Assembly: GCF_013410655.1 (NCBI RefSeq)
Contig: NZ_JACCFP010000001.1
Location: forward strand, 2,751,501 to 2,815,500
Length of the DNA stretch: 64,000 bases
Origin: Nocardioides thalensis
Lineage (GTDB): Bacteria; Actinomycetota; Actinomycetes; Propionibacteriales; Nocardioidaceae
Direction of reading: 5' to 3'
Shown: positions 54,135 to 64,000 of the stretch, piece by piece
How the letters are laid out: each line of letters opens with the position of its first letter
Position numbering within the stretch: position 1 is the stretch's first letter
The notes under the pieces: generated by a model
The model's database searches: none
Seen by the model: only the letters and a program-made list of their open reading frames with translations
Told to the model about the DNA's origin: nothing
Position numbers and translations under genes: made by a program

Positions 54135-55895
54135 TCAGCCGCGGACCAGGTCCGCCAGGCTTGCCGCGGCGTCCGCGAGCGGCACCTCCGACTTCTCCCC
54201 CGTGCGCCGGTCCTTGACCTCGATGACGCCGTCGGCCACCCCGCGGCCGACCGTCACGATCGTCGGCACGCCGATCAGCTCGGCGTCCTTGAACTTCACG
54301 CCGGGGCTGATCTTGCCGGCCCGGTCGTCGTAGAGGACGTCGATGCCCCGCGCCGACAGCTCGGTCGTCAGCGTCTCGGCAGCCTCGAACACCGCCGGGT
54401 CCTTGCCGGCGGCCACGACGTGCACGTCGTACGGCGCGACGTCGCGGGGCCAGCACAGCCCGAGGTCGTCGAGGGTGCCCTCGGCGATCGCGGCGACCGC
54501 GCGGGACGGCCCGATGCCGTAGGAGCCCATGGTCACGGTGACGAGCTTGCCGTTCTCGTCGAGCACCCTCAGGTCGAGGGCGTCGGCGTACTTGCGGCCG
54601 AGCTGGAAGATGTGGCCCATCTCGATGCCGCGGGCGGACTCGAGCACGCCCTCGTCGCACCGCGGGCAGGGGTCGCCGTCGCGCACCTCGGCCGCCTCGA
54701 TGGTGCCGTCGGGCGTGAAGTCGCGGCCGGCCACGAGGTCGAGGACGTGCGATCCGGCGACGTCGGCGCCGCTCACCCATCGGGTGCCCTCGGAGACCCG
54801 CGGGTCCACGAGGTAGCGGATGCCGGCGTTGGCGATGCCGGCCGGCCCGATGTAGCCCTTGACCAGGGCGAGGTGCTTGTTGAGCTCGGCCTCGTCCATC
54901 GCCTCGACCTCGATCGGCTCGAGCTGGCCCTCGAGCCGCTTCTGGTCGACCTCGCGGTCGCCGGGGAGGCCGATCGCGACCGGCTCCCGGGTGCCGTCGG
55001 GGTGCTTGAGGACCAGGAGCACGTTCTTCAGGGTGTCGGCGCCGGTCCAGGGCCGGTCGTCCCGGGGCAGCTTCTCGTTGAGGTAGTCGACGAGCGTCTC
55101 GATCGTCGGCGTGCCCGGCGTGGCCTCCGCGTGAGCAGCGGGGGCGTTGTCGTACGGCACGGGTGGCGGGACGGGCACCTCCACGGCCTCGACGTTGGCG
55201 GCGTAGTCGCACTTCGAGCAGCGGACGTAGGTGTCCTCCCCGACGTCGGCCTTGGCGAGGAACTCCTCGGACTTCGATCCGCCCATCGCGCCGGCCGTCG
55301 CCTTGACGATGGCGTACTCGAAACCGAGGCGGTCGAAGATCCGGATGTAGGCGTCGCGGTGCGCCTGGTAGCTCTTGTCCAGCCCCGCGTCGTCGACGTC
55401 GAAGGAGTAGGAGTCCTTCATCGTGAACTCGCGACCGCGCAGCAGCCCGGCGCGCGGCCGCGCCTCGTCGCGGTACTTCGTCTGGATCTGGTAGATCGAG
55501 AGCGGCAGGTCCTTGTAGGAGCTGTAGAGGTCCTTGACCACGAGGGTGAACATCTCCTCGTGGGTCGGACCGAGGAGGTACTCCGCGTCCTTGCGGTCCT
55601 TGAGCCGGAAGATGTTGTCGCCGTACTCGGTCCAGCGGTTGGTCGCCTCGTAGGGCTCCTTGGGAAGGAGCGCGGGGAACGAGAGCTCCTGGGCTCCGAT
55701 CGCGTCCATCTCCGTGCGGATGATGTCCTCGATCCGGCGCAGCACCCGCAGGCCCAGCGGCAGCCAGGTGTAGATGCCGGGGGCGGCGCGCCGGATGTAG
55801 CCCGCGCGCACGAGCAGCCGGTGGCTCGGCACCTCGGCGTCCGCCGGGTCGTCCCGCAGGGTGCGCACGAACAGGGTCGACATCCGGGAGATCAT
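54135..55895 (-). CDS. proS: Prolyl-tRNA synthetase (bacterial type)
   Basis: 586 residues. Class II motifs: [14 protein letters not shown], motif 2 [23 protein letters not shown], motif 3 [13 protein letters not shown]; the editing (INS) domain lies between (about 225-400), and the anticodon domain at the C-terminus. ATG at 55895 is chosen because TAACCT lies exactly six bases upstream; a GTG at 55901 would overlap that spacer. Confidence 0.96.
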   Translation of the reverse strand: MISRMSTLFVRTLRDDPADAEVPSHRLLVRAGYIRRAAPGIYTWLPLGLRVLRRIEDIIRTEMDAIGAQELSFPALLPKEPYEATNRWTEYGDNIFRLKDRKDAEYLLGPTHEEMFTLVVKDLYSSYKDLPLSIYQIQTKYRDEARPRAGLLRGREFTMKDSYSFDVDDAGLDKSYQAHRDAYIRIFDRLGFEYAIVKATAGAMGGSKSEEFLAKADVGEDTYVRCSKCDYAANVEAVEVPVPPPVPYDNAPAAHAEATPGTPTIETLVDYLNEKLPRDDRPWTGADTLKNVLLVLKHPDGTREPVAIGLPGDREVDQKRLEGQLEPIEVEAMDEAELNKHLALVKGYIGPAGIANAGIRYLVDPRVSEGTRWVSGADVAGSHVLDLVAGRDFTPDGTIEAAEVRDGDPCPRCDEGVLESARGIEMGHIFQLGRKYADALDLRVLDENGKLVTVTMGSYGIGPSRAVAAIAEGTLDDLGLCWPRDVAPYDVHVVAAGKDPAVFEAAETLTTELSARGIDVLYDDRAGKISPGVKFKDAELIGVPTIVTVGRGVADGVIEVKDRRTGEKSEVPLADAAASLADLVRG

Positions 55896-55901
55896 GCGCA
55901 C

Positions 55902-55907
55902 AGGTTA
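55902..55907 (-). promoter_or_regulatory. proS -10 element TAACCT, leaderless geometry
   Basis: TANNNT hexamer six bases from the proS ATG on the minus strand. Supports this start codon. Confidence 0.5.
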
Positions 55908-55957
55908 GGCGGCGCGGGGCGCGCGGCCACAGCGGGTTCGCCTCCTCGGCCGGCCGG

Positions 55958-56803
55958 TCAGAACATGACGGTCGCGAACCGGGCGGTCTCGACGAAGCCG
56001 ACGCTCTCGTAGGAGTGGCGGGCGGCGGCGTTCCAGTCGTTGACGTACAGCGACACCGTCGGCGCGATCCGGTCGCGGACCTGCTTGACGACGGCCGCCA
56101 TCCCGGCGGTCGCGATGCCCTGGTTGCGGCGGTGCGGCGGCACCCACACGCCCTGGATCTGCGCGGCGTCGGGCGTCGCGCAGGCGACCTCGGCCTTGAA
56201 GACGAGCTCGTCGCCGTCGTAGCGCACGAACGACCACGAGCGGCTGATCAGCTGGGCGACCCGCGCCCGGTAGAGGTCGCGGCCGCCGCCCACCTCGGGC
56301 GAGACACCGACCTCCTCGGTGTACATCGCGACGCACGCCGGGTAGAGCGTGTCGAGGTCGTCGCGGACGCTGCAGCGGACCTGCGGGTCGGGTGCGACGT
56401 GCGGGGCGTGGTCGATGACCAGGTGCCGCTGGTCCCAGCGGACGTCGCGCGGCCGACCCCAGTCGCCGGACACCCGCTCCCAGAACGGTCGCACCGCGTC
56501 CTGAGGGCCCACGATGGTGGAGACGGTACGGCGCCGCGAGACCGCGCGCTCCGCGAACACCAGCGCGTCGTCGACCCCCGCCTCGACGGGCACCAGGTTG
56601 GCCGCGACGTGGCAGGCGGCCGTGAGGTGGCCGCCGTCGAAGCGGCCCCACATCTCCCCGCCCAGCCACCGCGGCTCGAGGTTGGTGGTCCGCGCGCGAT
56701 GGATCGCGAACACGTTGACCACCGGGTCGGCGCCCGCGAGCGCCAGGAACGCGTCGAGGTCGTTGGCCCCGAGCACGCGCACGCCGTGGCGGGTGGTCAG
56801 CAC
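55958..56803 (-). CDS. DUF4081 / GNAT acetyltransferase
   Basis: 281 residues. N-terminal DUF4081 half followed by a GNAT domain with QGVWVPPHRRNQGIATAGMAAVVKQV as the acetyl-CoA loop and VSLYVNDWNAAARHSYESVGF at the end. Matches mycobacterial Rv2867c, next to ispG in the same order. Acceptor unknown. GTG start with its own -10, so it can be transcribed separately from ispG. Confidence 0.9.
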   Translation of the reverse strand: MLTTRHGVRVLGANDLDAFLALAGADPVVNVFAIHRARTTNLEPRWLGGEMWGRFDGGHLTAACHVAANLVPVEAGVDDALVFAERAVSRRRTVSTIVGPQDAVRPFWERVSGDWGRPRDVRWDQRHLVIDHAPHVAPDPQVRCSVRDDLDTLYPACVAMYTEEVGVSPEVGGGRDLYRARVAQLISRSWSFVRYDGDELVFKAEVACATPDAAQIQGVWVPPHRRNQGIATAGMAAVVKQVRDRIAPTVSLYVNDWNAAARHSYESVGFVETARFATVMF

Positions 56804-56809
56804 GGGGTG

Positions 56810-56815
56810 AGCCTA
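56810..56815 (-). promoter_or_regulatory. -10 element TAGGCT, leaderless geometry
   Basis: Six bases from the GTG of the DUF4081 gene on the minus strand, in the 37-nt gap after ispG. Confidence 0.45.
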
Positions 56816-56840
56816 TGGCACCCCCGGAAGGCGTCGCGGA

Positions 56841-57992
<1,152 letters not shown>

Positions 57993-58023
57993 GCCCTCAA
58001 GGGTACTTGCGGGAGGCCGTCGC

Positions 58024-59382
58024 TCACGATTCCAGGTGGACGGGGACGACGAGGTCGCCGACGATCAGGACCAGGCCCATGACGAGCATCACGGAGGCGA
58101 CGACGTACGCGATCGGCAGCAGCTTGGCGGCGTCGACGTAGCCGGGATCGGGACGCCCGCGCAGCCGCGCGAAGCCGCGGCGTACGGCCTCCCACAGGGC
58201 GCTCGCGATGTGGCCCCCGTCGAGCGGCAGCAGCGGGATGAAGTTGAACATCCCGATGAAGAAGTTGAAGCCGGCGAGCATCAGCAGGAAGCCGACGGCC
58301 TTGTCCTGGTTGGCGATCTCGTCGTGGGCCGCGGTCTCGCCGGCGAGCCGGCCGCCGCCGACGATGCTGATCGGCCCCTCGGGGTCGCGCTCCTCGAGGC
58401 CGAGGATCGCCTGGCCGACGTCGAAGACCTTGACCGGCAGGGTGACCAGCGCCTCGGCGACGTCGACGGTCATGTGGCCCATCTGGCCGATCGTGTAGAG
58501 CGGGCCGCCGGTGGTCGGGCTCTGGGTGGGTGAGACGCCCAGGAAGCCGACCGGCTCGGCCTCCTCCGCGTCCTCGGTGAGGAACCTCGGGGTGACGGTG
58601 GTGCGGGTGTCGAACGTCATCCGCTCGCCGTCGCGCTCGACGACGATCTCGGCGCGCTGGTCGCCGTTGGCGCGGATCAGGTCCTGGAGCTGCTCCCAGC
58701 CGGTGATCGCGGTGCCGTTGAACTCGACGATCTCGTCGCCCGTGCGCAGGCCGGCCGCGTAGGCCGGCGTCGGGTCGGTGCGGATCTCCTCGTCGGTGCA
58801 GACACGGTTGTTCTCGTCGGCAGGCACGACGCAGGCGTGGACCTGGCTGATCACCGGCTCGATCTTCGGGTCGCCGCCATTGCCGTAGGTCGCGAAGACG
58901 CCGGCGAAGATGAAGAACGCGATGAGGATGTTGACCGACGGGCCGCCGGCCATCACGACGACCTTCTTCCAGGGCGGCATCTTGTAGAAGAGGCGGCCGG
59001 AGTCCTCCGGGCCGACCAGCTCCCACTCCGCCGCCCGTGCGTCGGAGATGAGCTGGGTGAACATGCCGGTGTTGGACTTGCGGACCCGCGTCACCTGGTT
59101 GCCGTCGGCGTCGTAGGTGATCTCGTCGGCGAGGTGCTCCGCGTCGGGCGGGAGCATCCCGACGATCTTCACGTAGCCGCCGAGGGGGAACGCCTTGAGC
59201 CCGTACTCGGTCTCGCCGACCTGCTTGGACCACACGGTGGGTCCGAAGCCGATGAAGTACTGCGTGACCTTCCCGCCGAACCTCTTGGCGGGGATCATGT
59301 GGCCGAGCTCGTGCAGCCCGATCGACACCAGGATGCCGACGATGAAGAGCACGAAGCCGGCGGCGTAGAGCAGGGCATCCAT
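58024..59382 (-). CDS. rip1: Site-2 (RIP) M50 metalloprotease
   Basis: 452 residues. Intramembrane protease cutting anti-sigma factors. Zinc motif HELGH at 24-28, a PDZ domain about 180-290 ([15 protein letters not shown]), and the third zinc ligand in LLPLDGGH (LDG at 387-389). Four membrane helices. Between ispG and dxr, the order seen in Mycobacterium. Confidence 0.95.
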   Translation of the reverse strand: MDALLYAAGFVLFIVGILVSIGLHELGHMIPAKRFGGKVTQYFIGFGPTVWSKQVGETEYGLKAFPLGGYVKIVGMLPPDAEHLADEITYDADGNQVTRVRKSNTGMFTQLISDARAAEWELVGPEDSGRLFYKMPPWKKVVVMAGGPSVNILIAFFIFAGVFATYGNGGDPKIEPVISQVHACVVPADENNRVCTDEEIRTDPTPAYAAGLRTGDEIVEFNGTAITGWEQLQDLIRANGDQRAEIVVERDGERMTFDTRTTVTPRFLTEDAEEAEPVGFLGVSPTQSPTTGGPLYTIGQMGHMTVDVAEALVTLPVKVFDVGQAILGLEERDPEGPISIVGGGRLAGETAAHDEIANQDKAVGFLLMLAGFNFFIGMFNFIPLLPLDGGHIASALWEAVRRGFARLRGRPDPGYVDAAKLLPIAYVVASVMLVMGLVLIVGDLVVPVHLES

Positions 59383-59408
59383 GAAGCGGCGATCCTCGGT
59401 CGTTCAGG

Positions 59409-60506
59409 TCAGCTCGCGGCGATGGCCGCGATGCGGGTGGCAGCGGCCTCACGCGCCCAGGCGTCGGCCGCGAGGACGTCGTCGAGGGTGAGGCTCTGTG
59501 TCGAGGGTACGTCGTGACGCGTCACGACGTCGGCGATCACGTCGACGATGCCCGGGAACGGCAGCCGGCCCTCGTGGAAGGCGTCGACGCAGACCTCGTT
59601 GGCCGCGTTGTAGACCGCGGGCGCGGTGAGCCCGCGCGCGCCTGCCTCGCGGGCGAGCGCGATCGCGGGAAACGCGGCGTCGTCGACGGGCTCGAACCGC
59701 CAGTCGGACGCCCGCGTCCAGTCGACAGGCGCCTCGGCGTTCGGGACGCGCTCGGGCCACGCCATCCCCATCGCGATCGGGACCAGCATCGTCGGCAGCC
59801 CGATCTGCGCGACGACCGCGCCGTCGATGAACTCGACCATCGAGTGGATCATCTGCTGCGGGTGGACGACGACGTCGATGCGCTCGAACGGGATGTCGAA
59901 GAGCAGGTGCGCCTCGATCACCTCGAGGCCCTTGTTGACGAGCGTCGCCGAGTTGGTGGTGATCACGCGGCCCATCGCGAAGTTGGGGTGTGCGAGCGCC
60001 TGCTCCGGCGTGACCTGCGCGAGGTCGTCGCGGGTGCGCCCGCGGAACGGCCCGCCGCTCGCGGTCAGCACCAGGCGGCGTACCTCTGCCGGGCTCCCGC
60101 CGCGGAGGCTCTGGGCGATGGCACTGTGCTCGGAGTCGACGGGGACGATCTGGCCGGGCTTGGCGCGCTCCTTCACCAGGGGGCCGCCGATGATGAGCGA
60201 CTCCTTGTTGGCGAGCGCGAGCATGGTGCCGGCGTCGAGCGCGGCCAGGGTGGGCCGCAGGCCGACGGCGCCGGTGATGCCGTTGAGCACGACGTCGGCC
60301 GGCCGCTGCGCGGCCTCGATGCTGGCGTCCTCGCCCAGTCCGTAGAACGCGGGCGCGAATTCGGCCACCTGCTGCTCGAAGAGCGCCGGGTTGCCGCCAC
60401 CGGCGGTCAGCCCGACCACGCGGAAGCGGTCGGGGTTGGCGCGCACCAGGTCGAGGGCCTGGGTGCCGATCGACCCGGTCGAGCCGAGGATGACGACGTC
60501 TCTCAC
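59409..60506 (-). CDS. dxr: 1-deoxy-D-xylulose 5-phosphate reductoisomerase
   Basis: 365 residues. First committed MEP-pathway step. NADPH motif ILGSTGSIGTQALD, ALANKESLI, PVDSEHSAI and LTASGGPFR are family landmarks. GTG start with GGGAGG/GAGG upstream. Confidence 0.96.
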   Translation of the reverse strand: MRDVVILGSTGSIGTQALDLVRANPDRFRVVGLTAGGGNPALFEQQVAEFAPAFYGLGEDASIEAAQRPADVVLNGITGAVGLRPTLAALDAGTMLALANKESLIIGGPLVKERAKPGQIVPVDSEHSAIAQSLRGGSPAEVRRLVLTASGGPFRGRTRDDLAQVTPEQALAHPNFAMGRVITTNSATLVNKGLEVIEAHLLFDIPFERIDVVVHPQQMIHSMVEFIDGAVVAQIGLPTMLVPIAMGMAWPERVPNAEAPVDWTRASDWRFEPVDDAAFPAIALAREAGARGLTAPAVYNAANEVCVDAFHEGRLPFPGIVDVIADVVTRHDVPSTQSLTLDDVLAADAWAREAAATRIAAIAAS

Positions 60507-60522
60507 GCCCTCATCCTCCCAG

Positions 60523-61512
60523 TCAGCGCTCTTCCGGGAGCAATTCGTCGGCGGCGGCGTAGGGGTCGGTGTCGCCGGAGACGACCGCGGCGGCGAGCTC
60601 GTCGAGGCGGTCGCCGGAGCCGACCGAGCCCCACCGCTTGCGCAGCGAGGTGAGGGCGATCGCCTCGATCTCGTCGCGGGCCCTGCGCACCCGGCGCCGC
60701 TGGAGGTCGCCGGACTCGACCAGCCAGGCGTGGTGCTCGTCGAGGGCGTCGGCGACCTCGTCGACGCCCTCACCCGTCTGGGCGGTGGTCTTGAGGACGG
60801 GCGGCTTCCACGCGCCTTCGGGCCGCTCGGCGAGACCGAGCATCGAGCGCAGGTCGCGGCGCACCTTGTCGGCGCCGTCGCGGTCGGCCTTGTTGACGAC
60901 GTAGAGATCGCCGATCTCGAGGATGCCGGCCTTGGCGGCCTGGATGCCGTCGCCCATCCCGGGTGCGAGCAGTACGATCGTGGAGTCGGCGAGGCCGGCG
61001 ATCTCGACCTCGCTCTGGCCGACGCCGACGGTCTCCACGACGATGACGTCGAAGCCGGAGGCGTCGAGCACGCGCAGCGCCTGGGGGGTGGTCCAGGCGA
61101 GCCCGCCGAGATGGCCCCGGGCGGCCATCGACCGGATGAAGACCCCGCTGTCGAGCAGGTGGTCGGACATCCGGATCCGGTCGCCGAGCAGCGCGCCGCC
61201 GGAGAACGGCGACGACGGGTCGACCGCGAGCACGGCCACCCGCTGCCCGCGCTTGCGCAGGGCCCCGACCAGCGCATTGGTCGAGGTCGACTTGCCCACG
61301 CCCGGCGAGCCGGTCAGCCCGACGATCCGCGCGTTCCCGGCGTACGGCGCCAGCGCGCGCATCACCTCGCGCAGCAGCGGCGACTCGTCCTCGACGAGCG
61401 AGACCAGCCGGCCGACCGACCGGGCGTCGCCCTCCCGCGCCTTCGCCACCAAGTCAGGAACGGCCGCCGCGGTGATCCCGCGGCGGCCGCCCCCTACGTT
61501 GTGCTCAGCCAA
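60523..61512 (-). CDS. meaB: MeaB/ArgK-type P-loop GTPase (methylmalonyl-CoA mutase chaperone)
   Basis: 329 residues. Walker A GSPGVGKSTSTNAL, DPSSPFSGGALLGDRIRM, ETVGVGQSEVEIA and NKADRDGADK are the G-motifs of MeaB. Protects and reloads B12-dependent mutases. The TTG at 61512 is the only sensible start, 2 nt after the thiolase stop. Mutase genes are not in the window. Confidence 0.92.
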   Translation of the reverse strand: MAEHNVGGGRRGITAAAVPDLVAKAREGDARSVGRLVSLVEDESPLLREVMRALAPYAGNARIVGLTGSPGVGKSTSTNALVGALRKRGQRVAVLAVDPSSPFSGGALLGDRIRMSDHLLDSGVFIRSMAARGHLGGLAWTTPQALRVLDASGFDVIVVETVGVGQSEVEIAGLADSTIVLLAPGMGDGIQAAKAGILEIGDLYVVNKADRDGADKVRRDLRSMLGLAERPEGAWKPPVLKTTAQTGEGVDEVADALDEHHAWLVESGDLQRRRVRRARDEIEAIALTSLRKRWGSVGSGDRLDELAAAVVSGDTDPYAAADELLPEER

Positions 61513-61514
61513 TC

Positions 61515-62717
61515 TCAGGCCTGCGGCACGCGCACGATCAGCGCGTCGCCCTGGCCGCCGCCGCCGCACAGGGCGGCCGCGCCGACGCCGCCGCCGCGGC
61601 GCTTGAGCTCGAGGGCGAGGTGCAGGACCACGCGGGCGCCGGACATGCCGACCGGGTGGCCCAGCGCGATGGCGCCGCCGTTGACGTTGACCTTGGCGTT
61701 GTCGAGACCGAGCTCGCGGGCCGAGGAGATGCCGACCGCGGCGAACGCCTCGTTGAACTCGACCAGGTCGAGGTCGGAGGCGGCGATGCCCTCCTTCTCG
61801 CACGCGGCGGCGGTGGCCGCGGCGGGCTGGAGCTGCAGCGTGGAGTCGGGGCCGGCCACCATGCCGTGGGCGCCGATCTCGCAGAGGTAGTCGAGGCCGA
61901 GCTCCTCGGCCTTGGCCTTGCTCATGACGACGACGGCGCAGGCGCCGTCGGAGATCTGAGAGGAGGAGCCGGCGGTGATGGTGCCCTCCTTGGAGAACGC
62001 CGCGCGCAGCTTGCCGAGCGACTCGGCGGTGGTGTCGCCGCGGACGCCCTCGTCCTCCTTGACGACGACCGGGTCGCCCTTGCGCTGCGGGATCTCGACG
62101 GGCACGACCTCCTCGTCGAAGACGCCGTTCTTCCAGGCCACGGCCGCCTTCTGGTGCGACTGGGCGGAGAACTCGTCCTGCTCCTCGCGGGTCAGGTTCT
62201 GCGCGGCGGCGTTGCACTCCTCGGTGAGGAGGCCCATCGCCTGCTGGGTGAACTGGTCGAAGAGAGCGTCGTAGGCCATCGAGTCGACGAGGCTCACGTC
62301 GCCGTACTTGAAGCCCTCACGCGACTTCGGGAGGAAGTGCGGGGCGTTGGTCATCGACTCCATGCCGCCGGCGACGACGACGTCGACCTCGCCCGCGCGG
62401 ATCATCTGGTCGGCCGTCGCGATCGCGTTGAGGCCGGAGAGGCACACCTTGTTGATCGTGATCGAGGGGACGCTCATCGGGATGCCGCCCTTGTGGCCCG
62501 CAATCCGCGCGGGGTTCTGGCCGGCACCGGCCTGGATGACCTGGCCCATGATCACGTAGTCGACCTGGTCGCCCGACACACCGGCCTTCTCGAGCGCACC
62601 CTTGATGGCGATGCCGCCCAGGTCCGCCGCCGACAGGGACTTCAGGCCGCCCAGGAGGCGGCCGATCGGCGTACGGGCGCCGGCGACGATGACGCTGGGG
62701 TTCTCGGACTGGGACAT
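61515..62717 (-). CDS. Acetyl-CoA C-acetyltransferase (thiolase)
   Basis: 400 residues. Catalytic Cys92 in INKVCLSG, His in [17 protein letters not shown]-terminal Cys in [14 protein letters not shown] 8 nt before the ATG at 62717. Divergent from methylmalonyl-CoA epimerase, the layout of mycobacterial fadA4/Rv1322A. Confidence 0.95.
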   Translation of the reverse strand: MSQSENPSVIVAGARTPIGRLLGGLKSLSAADLGGIAIKGALEKAGVSGDQVDYVIMGQVIQAGAGQNPARIAGHKGGIPMSVPSITINKVCLSGLNAIATADQMIRAGEVDVVVAGGMESMTNAPHFLPKSREGFKYGDVSLVDSMAYDALFDQFTQQAMGLLTEECNAAAQNLTREEQDEFSAQSHQKAAVAWKNGVFDEEVVPVEIPQRKGDPVVVKEDEGVRGDTTAESLGKLRAAFSKEGTITAGSSSQISDGACAVVVMSKAKAEELGLDYLCEIGAHGMVAGPDSTLQLQPAAATAAACEKEGIAASDLDLVEFNEAFAAVGISSARELGLDNAKVNVNGGAIALGHPVGMSGARVVLHLALELKRRGGGVGAAALCGGGGQGDALIVRVPQA

Positions 62718-62858
62718 TCCAGGTGCCTCCGTGAAGAGAGTGGGTGAACTCTCGTGACGATACTCGCGGGTAGCCAGCAGGGGCAGGGGCGTCCACGCCC
62801 GATCCGGTGAGTCGCTCGTCACAGCCCGTCACGGCAAACCATCGGCACAATGGGCCGC

Positions 62859-63302
62859 ATGAGCCTGAGCGACGTGCAGCACCTTTTCACCGCCATCGAC
62901 CACGTGGGCATCGCCGTGCCCGACCTCGACGAGGCGATCGCGTTCTACACCGACACCTACGGGATGACGGTGGCGCACGAGGAGACGAACGAGGAGCAGG
63001 GCGTCCGCGAGGCCATGGTCCGGGTAGGCGACACCGACACCTGCATCCAGCTGCTCGCACCGCTCTCCCCCGACTCGACGATCGGCAAGTTCCTCGACCG
63101 CAGCGGCCCCGGCCTGCAGCAGCTGGCCTACCGAGTCGCCGACATCGACGCGGTCTCCGCGACCCTGCGCGAGCGCGGCCTGCGCCTGCTCTACGAGGAG
63201 CCGAAGCGCGGCACGTCGAACAGCCGGGTCAACTTCATCCACCCCAAGGACGCGGGCGGCGTGCTCGTCGAGCTCGTCGAGCCGTCGGGCGAGGCGCACT
63301 GA
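62859..63302 (+). CDS. mce: Methylmalonyl-CoA epimerase
   Basis: 147 residues. VOC fold; TAIDHVGIAVPDLDEAIAFY, LSPDSTIGKFL, GPGLQQLAYRV and GVLVELVEP are diagnostic. Converts (S)- to (R)-methylmalonyl-CoA in the propionate route, fitting with meaB. ATG at 62859 has CACAAT seven bases upstream; an in-frame ATG at 62850 is possible. Confidence 0.94.
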   Translation: MSLSDVQHLFTAIDHVGIAVPDLDEAIAFYTDTYGMTVAHEETNEEQGVREAMVRVGDTDTCIQLLAPLSPDSTIGKFLDRSGPGLQQLAYRVADIDAVSATLRERGLRLLYEEPKRGTSNSRVNFIHPKDAGGVLVELVEPSGEAH

Positions 63303-63311
63303 CCGACCGCA

Positions 63312-64000
63312 TCACCCCCGGACCCACCTGAACCCGACCGTCTCCCCCGGCCTGAGCTGGGCGAGGCGGTCGGTGTCTTCGTCGACCACGACGCCGACCA
63401 CCGGGTAGCCGCCGGTCACCGGGTGGTCGGGCCCGAACACCACGGGCTCTCCCGACGGCGGCACCTGGATCGCACCCCTGACGGCGCCCTCGCTCGGCAG
63501 CTGCCGCCCCGGCTCGGCGTGCTCGAGCCCTCCGCCGGAGAGGCGGACGCCGACCCGGTCGGAGTCCTGCGACACCGTCCACGTCGTCGTGACGAGACGG
63601 TCCGGGTCGATGACCCAGTCGTCTCGCGGTCCACGCACGACGCGGAGCACCGGGTCACCGGCGGGCGCGGGCGTCGGGAAGCCCTCGACGGAGATGTCCG
63701 TCTCCACCGCGGACCCGACCGGCAGCGTCACGTTCTCCGACAGCGGCGCGCACCCGAGCCCGGCGAGCGTGTCGCGCGAGCGCGAGCCGAGCACCGGAGG
63801 GGTGTTGATACCGCCGCGGACGGCCAGGTAGGAGCGGAGGCCGGTCGCGGGGACCCCCAGCCTGAGCCGCTGGCCCGCGCGCAGCGCGAGCACGACGCCC
63901 GGCGGCTCCCCCCGCCCGTGGACATCGAGGGGCGCGGGCGCCCCGGTCACGCACACCCAGACCGTCGCCGTCGCCTCCACCTCGAGGCCGCCCATCACCA
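63312..64000 (-). CDS. 5-oxoprolinase subunit C / biotin-dependent carboxyltransferase family, 5' end missing
   Basis: The frame runs off the right edge. Visible motifs RSYLAVRGGINTPPVLGSRSRDT and GPDHPVTGGYPVVGVVV identify the AHS2/PxpC (KipA-like) domain, which with PxpA and PxpB opens 5-oxoproline. About 228 residues seen; PxpB would be expected upstream (outside the window). Converges with mce. Confidence 0.88.
   Translation of the reverse strand, partial: VMGGLEVEATATVWVCVTGAPAPLDVHGRGEPPGVVLALRAGQRLRLGVPATGLRSYLAVRGGINTPPVLGSRSRDTLAGLGCAPLSENVTLPVGSAVETDISVEGFPTPAPAGDPVLRVVRGPRDDWVIDPDRLVTTTWTVSQDSDRVGVRLSGGGLEHAEPGRQLPSEGAVRGAIQVPPSGEPVVFGPDHPVTGGYPVVGVVVDEDTDRLAQLRPGETVGFRWVRG

Overview
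The window is very GC-rich chromosomal DNA (G or C at nearly every wobble position, many GTG and TTG starts, dense operons) from an actinobacterium. Gene content and order look most like the Nocardioides / Nocardioidaceae group. Several runs of genes also match mycobacterial order as I remember it: ctaC-adoK-HesB/IscA-glycerate kinase-DUF3043; dapB ... M16 peptidase-pnp-rpsO-ribF-truB-rbfA-infB-ylxR-nusA-rimP-proS; GNAT(DUF4081)-ispG-rip1-dxr; thiolase/methylmalonyl-CoA epimerase. No rRNA, tRNA, CRISPR array, transposase or phage gene was seen.

Layout. 1-4 kb: two GT-C type membrane glycosyltransferases (the first cut by the left edge) and a lipoprotein L,D-transpeptidase. 4.3-7.4 kb: the aa3 cytochrome oxidase operon ctaC-ctaD-ctaF. 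7.5-17.3 kb: housekeeping genes, namely a coupled cysteine desulfurase/TusA pair, adenosine kinase, an IscA/ErpA-type Fe-S carrier, a zinc alcohol dehydrogenase operon behind a KstR-like operator, glycerate kinase, nadA-DUF3043 and an aldo/keto reductase. 17.4-29.2 kb: an accessory catabolic or detoxification region with looser base composition at its left end. It holds AsnC-GNAT, rhodanese, a two-subunit CoA-transferase with an MmyB-type regulator, an NQO-like quinone reductase, and a LysR-controlled operon of VOC enzyme, sugar-type ABC importer (lipoprotein, double ATPase, permease), YgiN-like monooxygenase and quinone oxidoreductase. 29.3-35.7 kb: GNAT, dapB, methyltransferase, M16 peptidase, pnp and rpsO. 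35.8-39.9 kb: an MMPL exporter divergent from a NarL-type two-component pair. 39.9-50.4 kb: the translation cluster rimP-nusA-(insertion)-ylxR-infB-rbfA-truB-ribF. 50.6-54.1 kb: a ferritin-like pair, a 380-bp structured non-coding gap, a HAD phosphatase and a hydrolase/TetR divergon. 54.1-64 kb: proS, GNAT, ispG, rip1, dxr, meaB, thiolase, then methylmalonyl-CoA epimerase and a 5-oxoprolinase subunit cut by the right edge.

How genes work together. ispG and dxr belong to the MEP isoprenoid pathway and sit with the site-2 protease and the propionate-route genes meaB, thiolase and epimerase in one long minus-strand gene string. The translation cluster supplies ribosome maturation and initiation factors. 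The accessory region combines uptake (ABC importer) with quinone/aromatic chemistry (two quinone reductases, quinol monooxygenase, VOC enzyme) and acyl-CoA activation.

Regulation is unusually readable. Many genes show a TANNNT -10 element exactly 6-7 nt before an ATG/GTG, the geometry of leaderless transcripts. Strong GC hairpins separate transcription units. Twin operator-like repeats occur before adoK, before the TetR gene and, unexpectedly, in a gap between two convergent genes.
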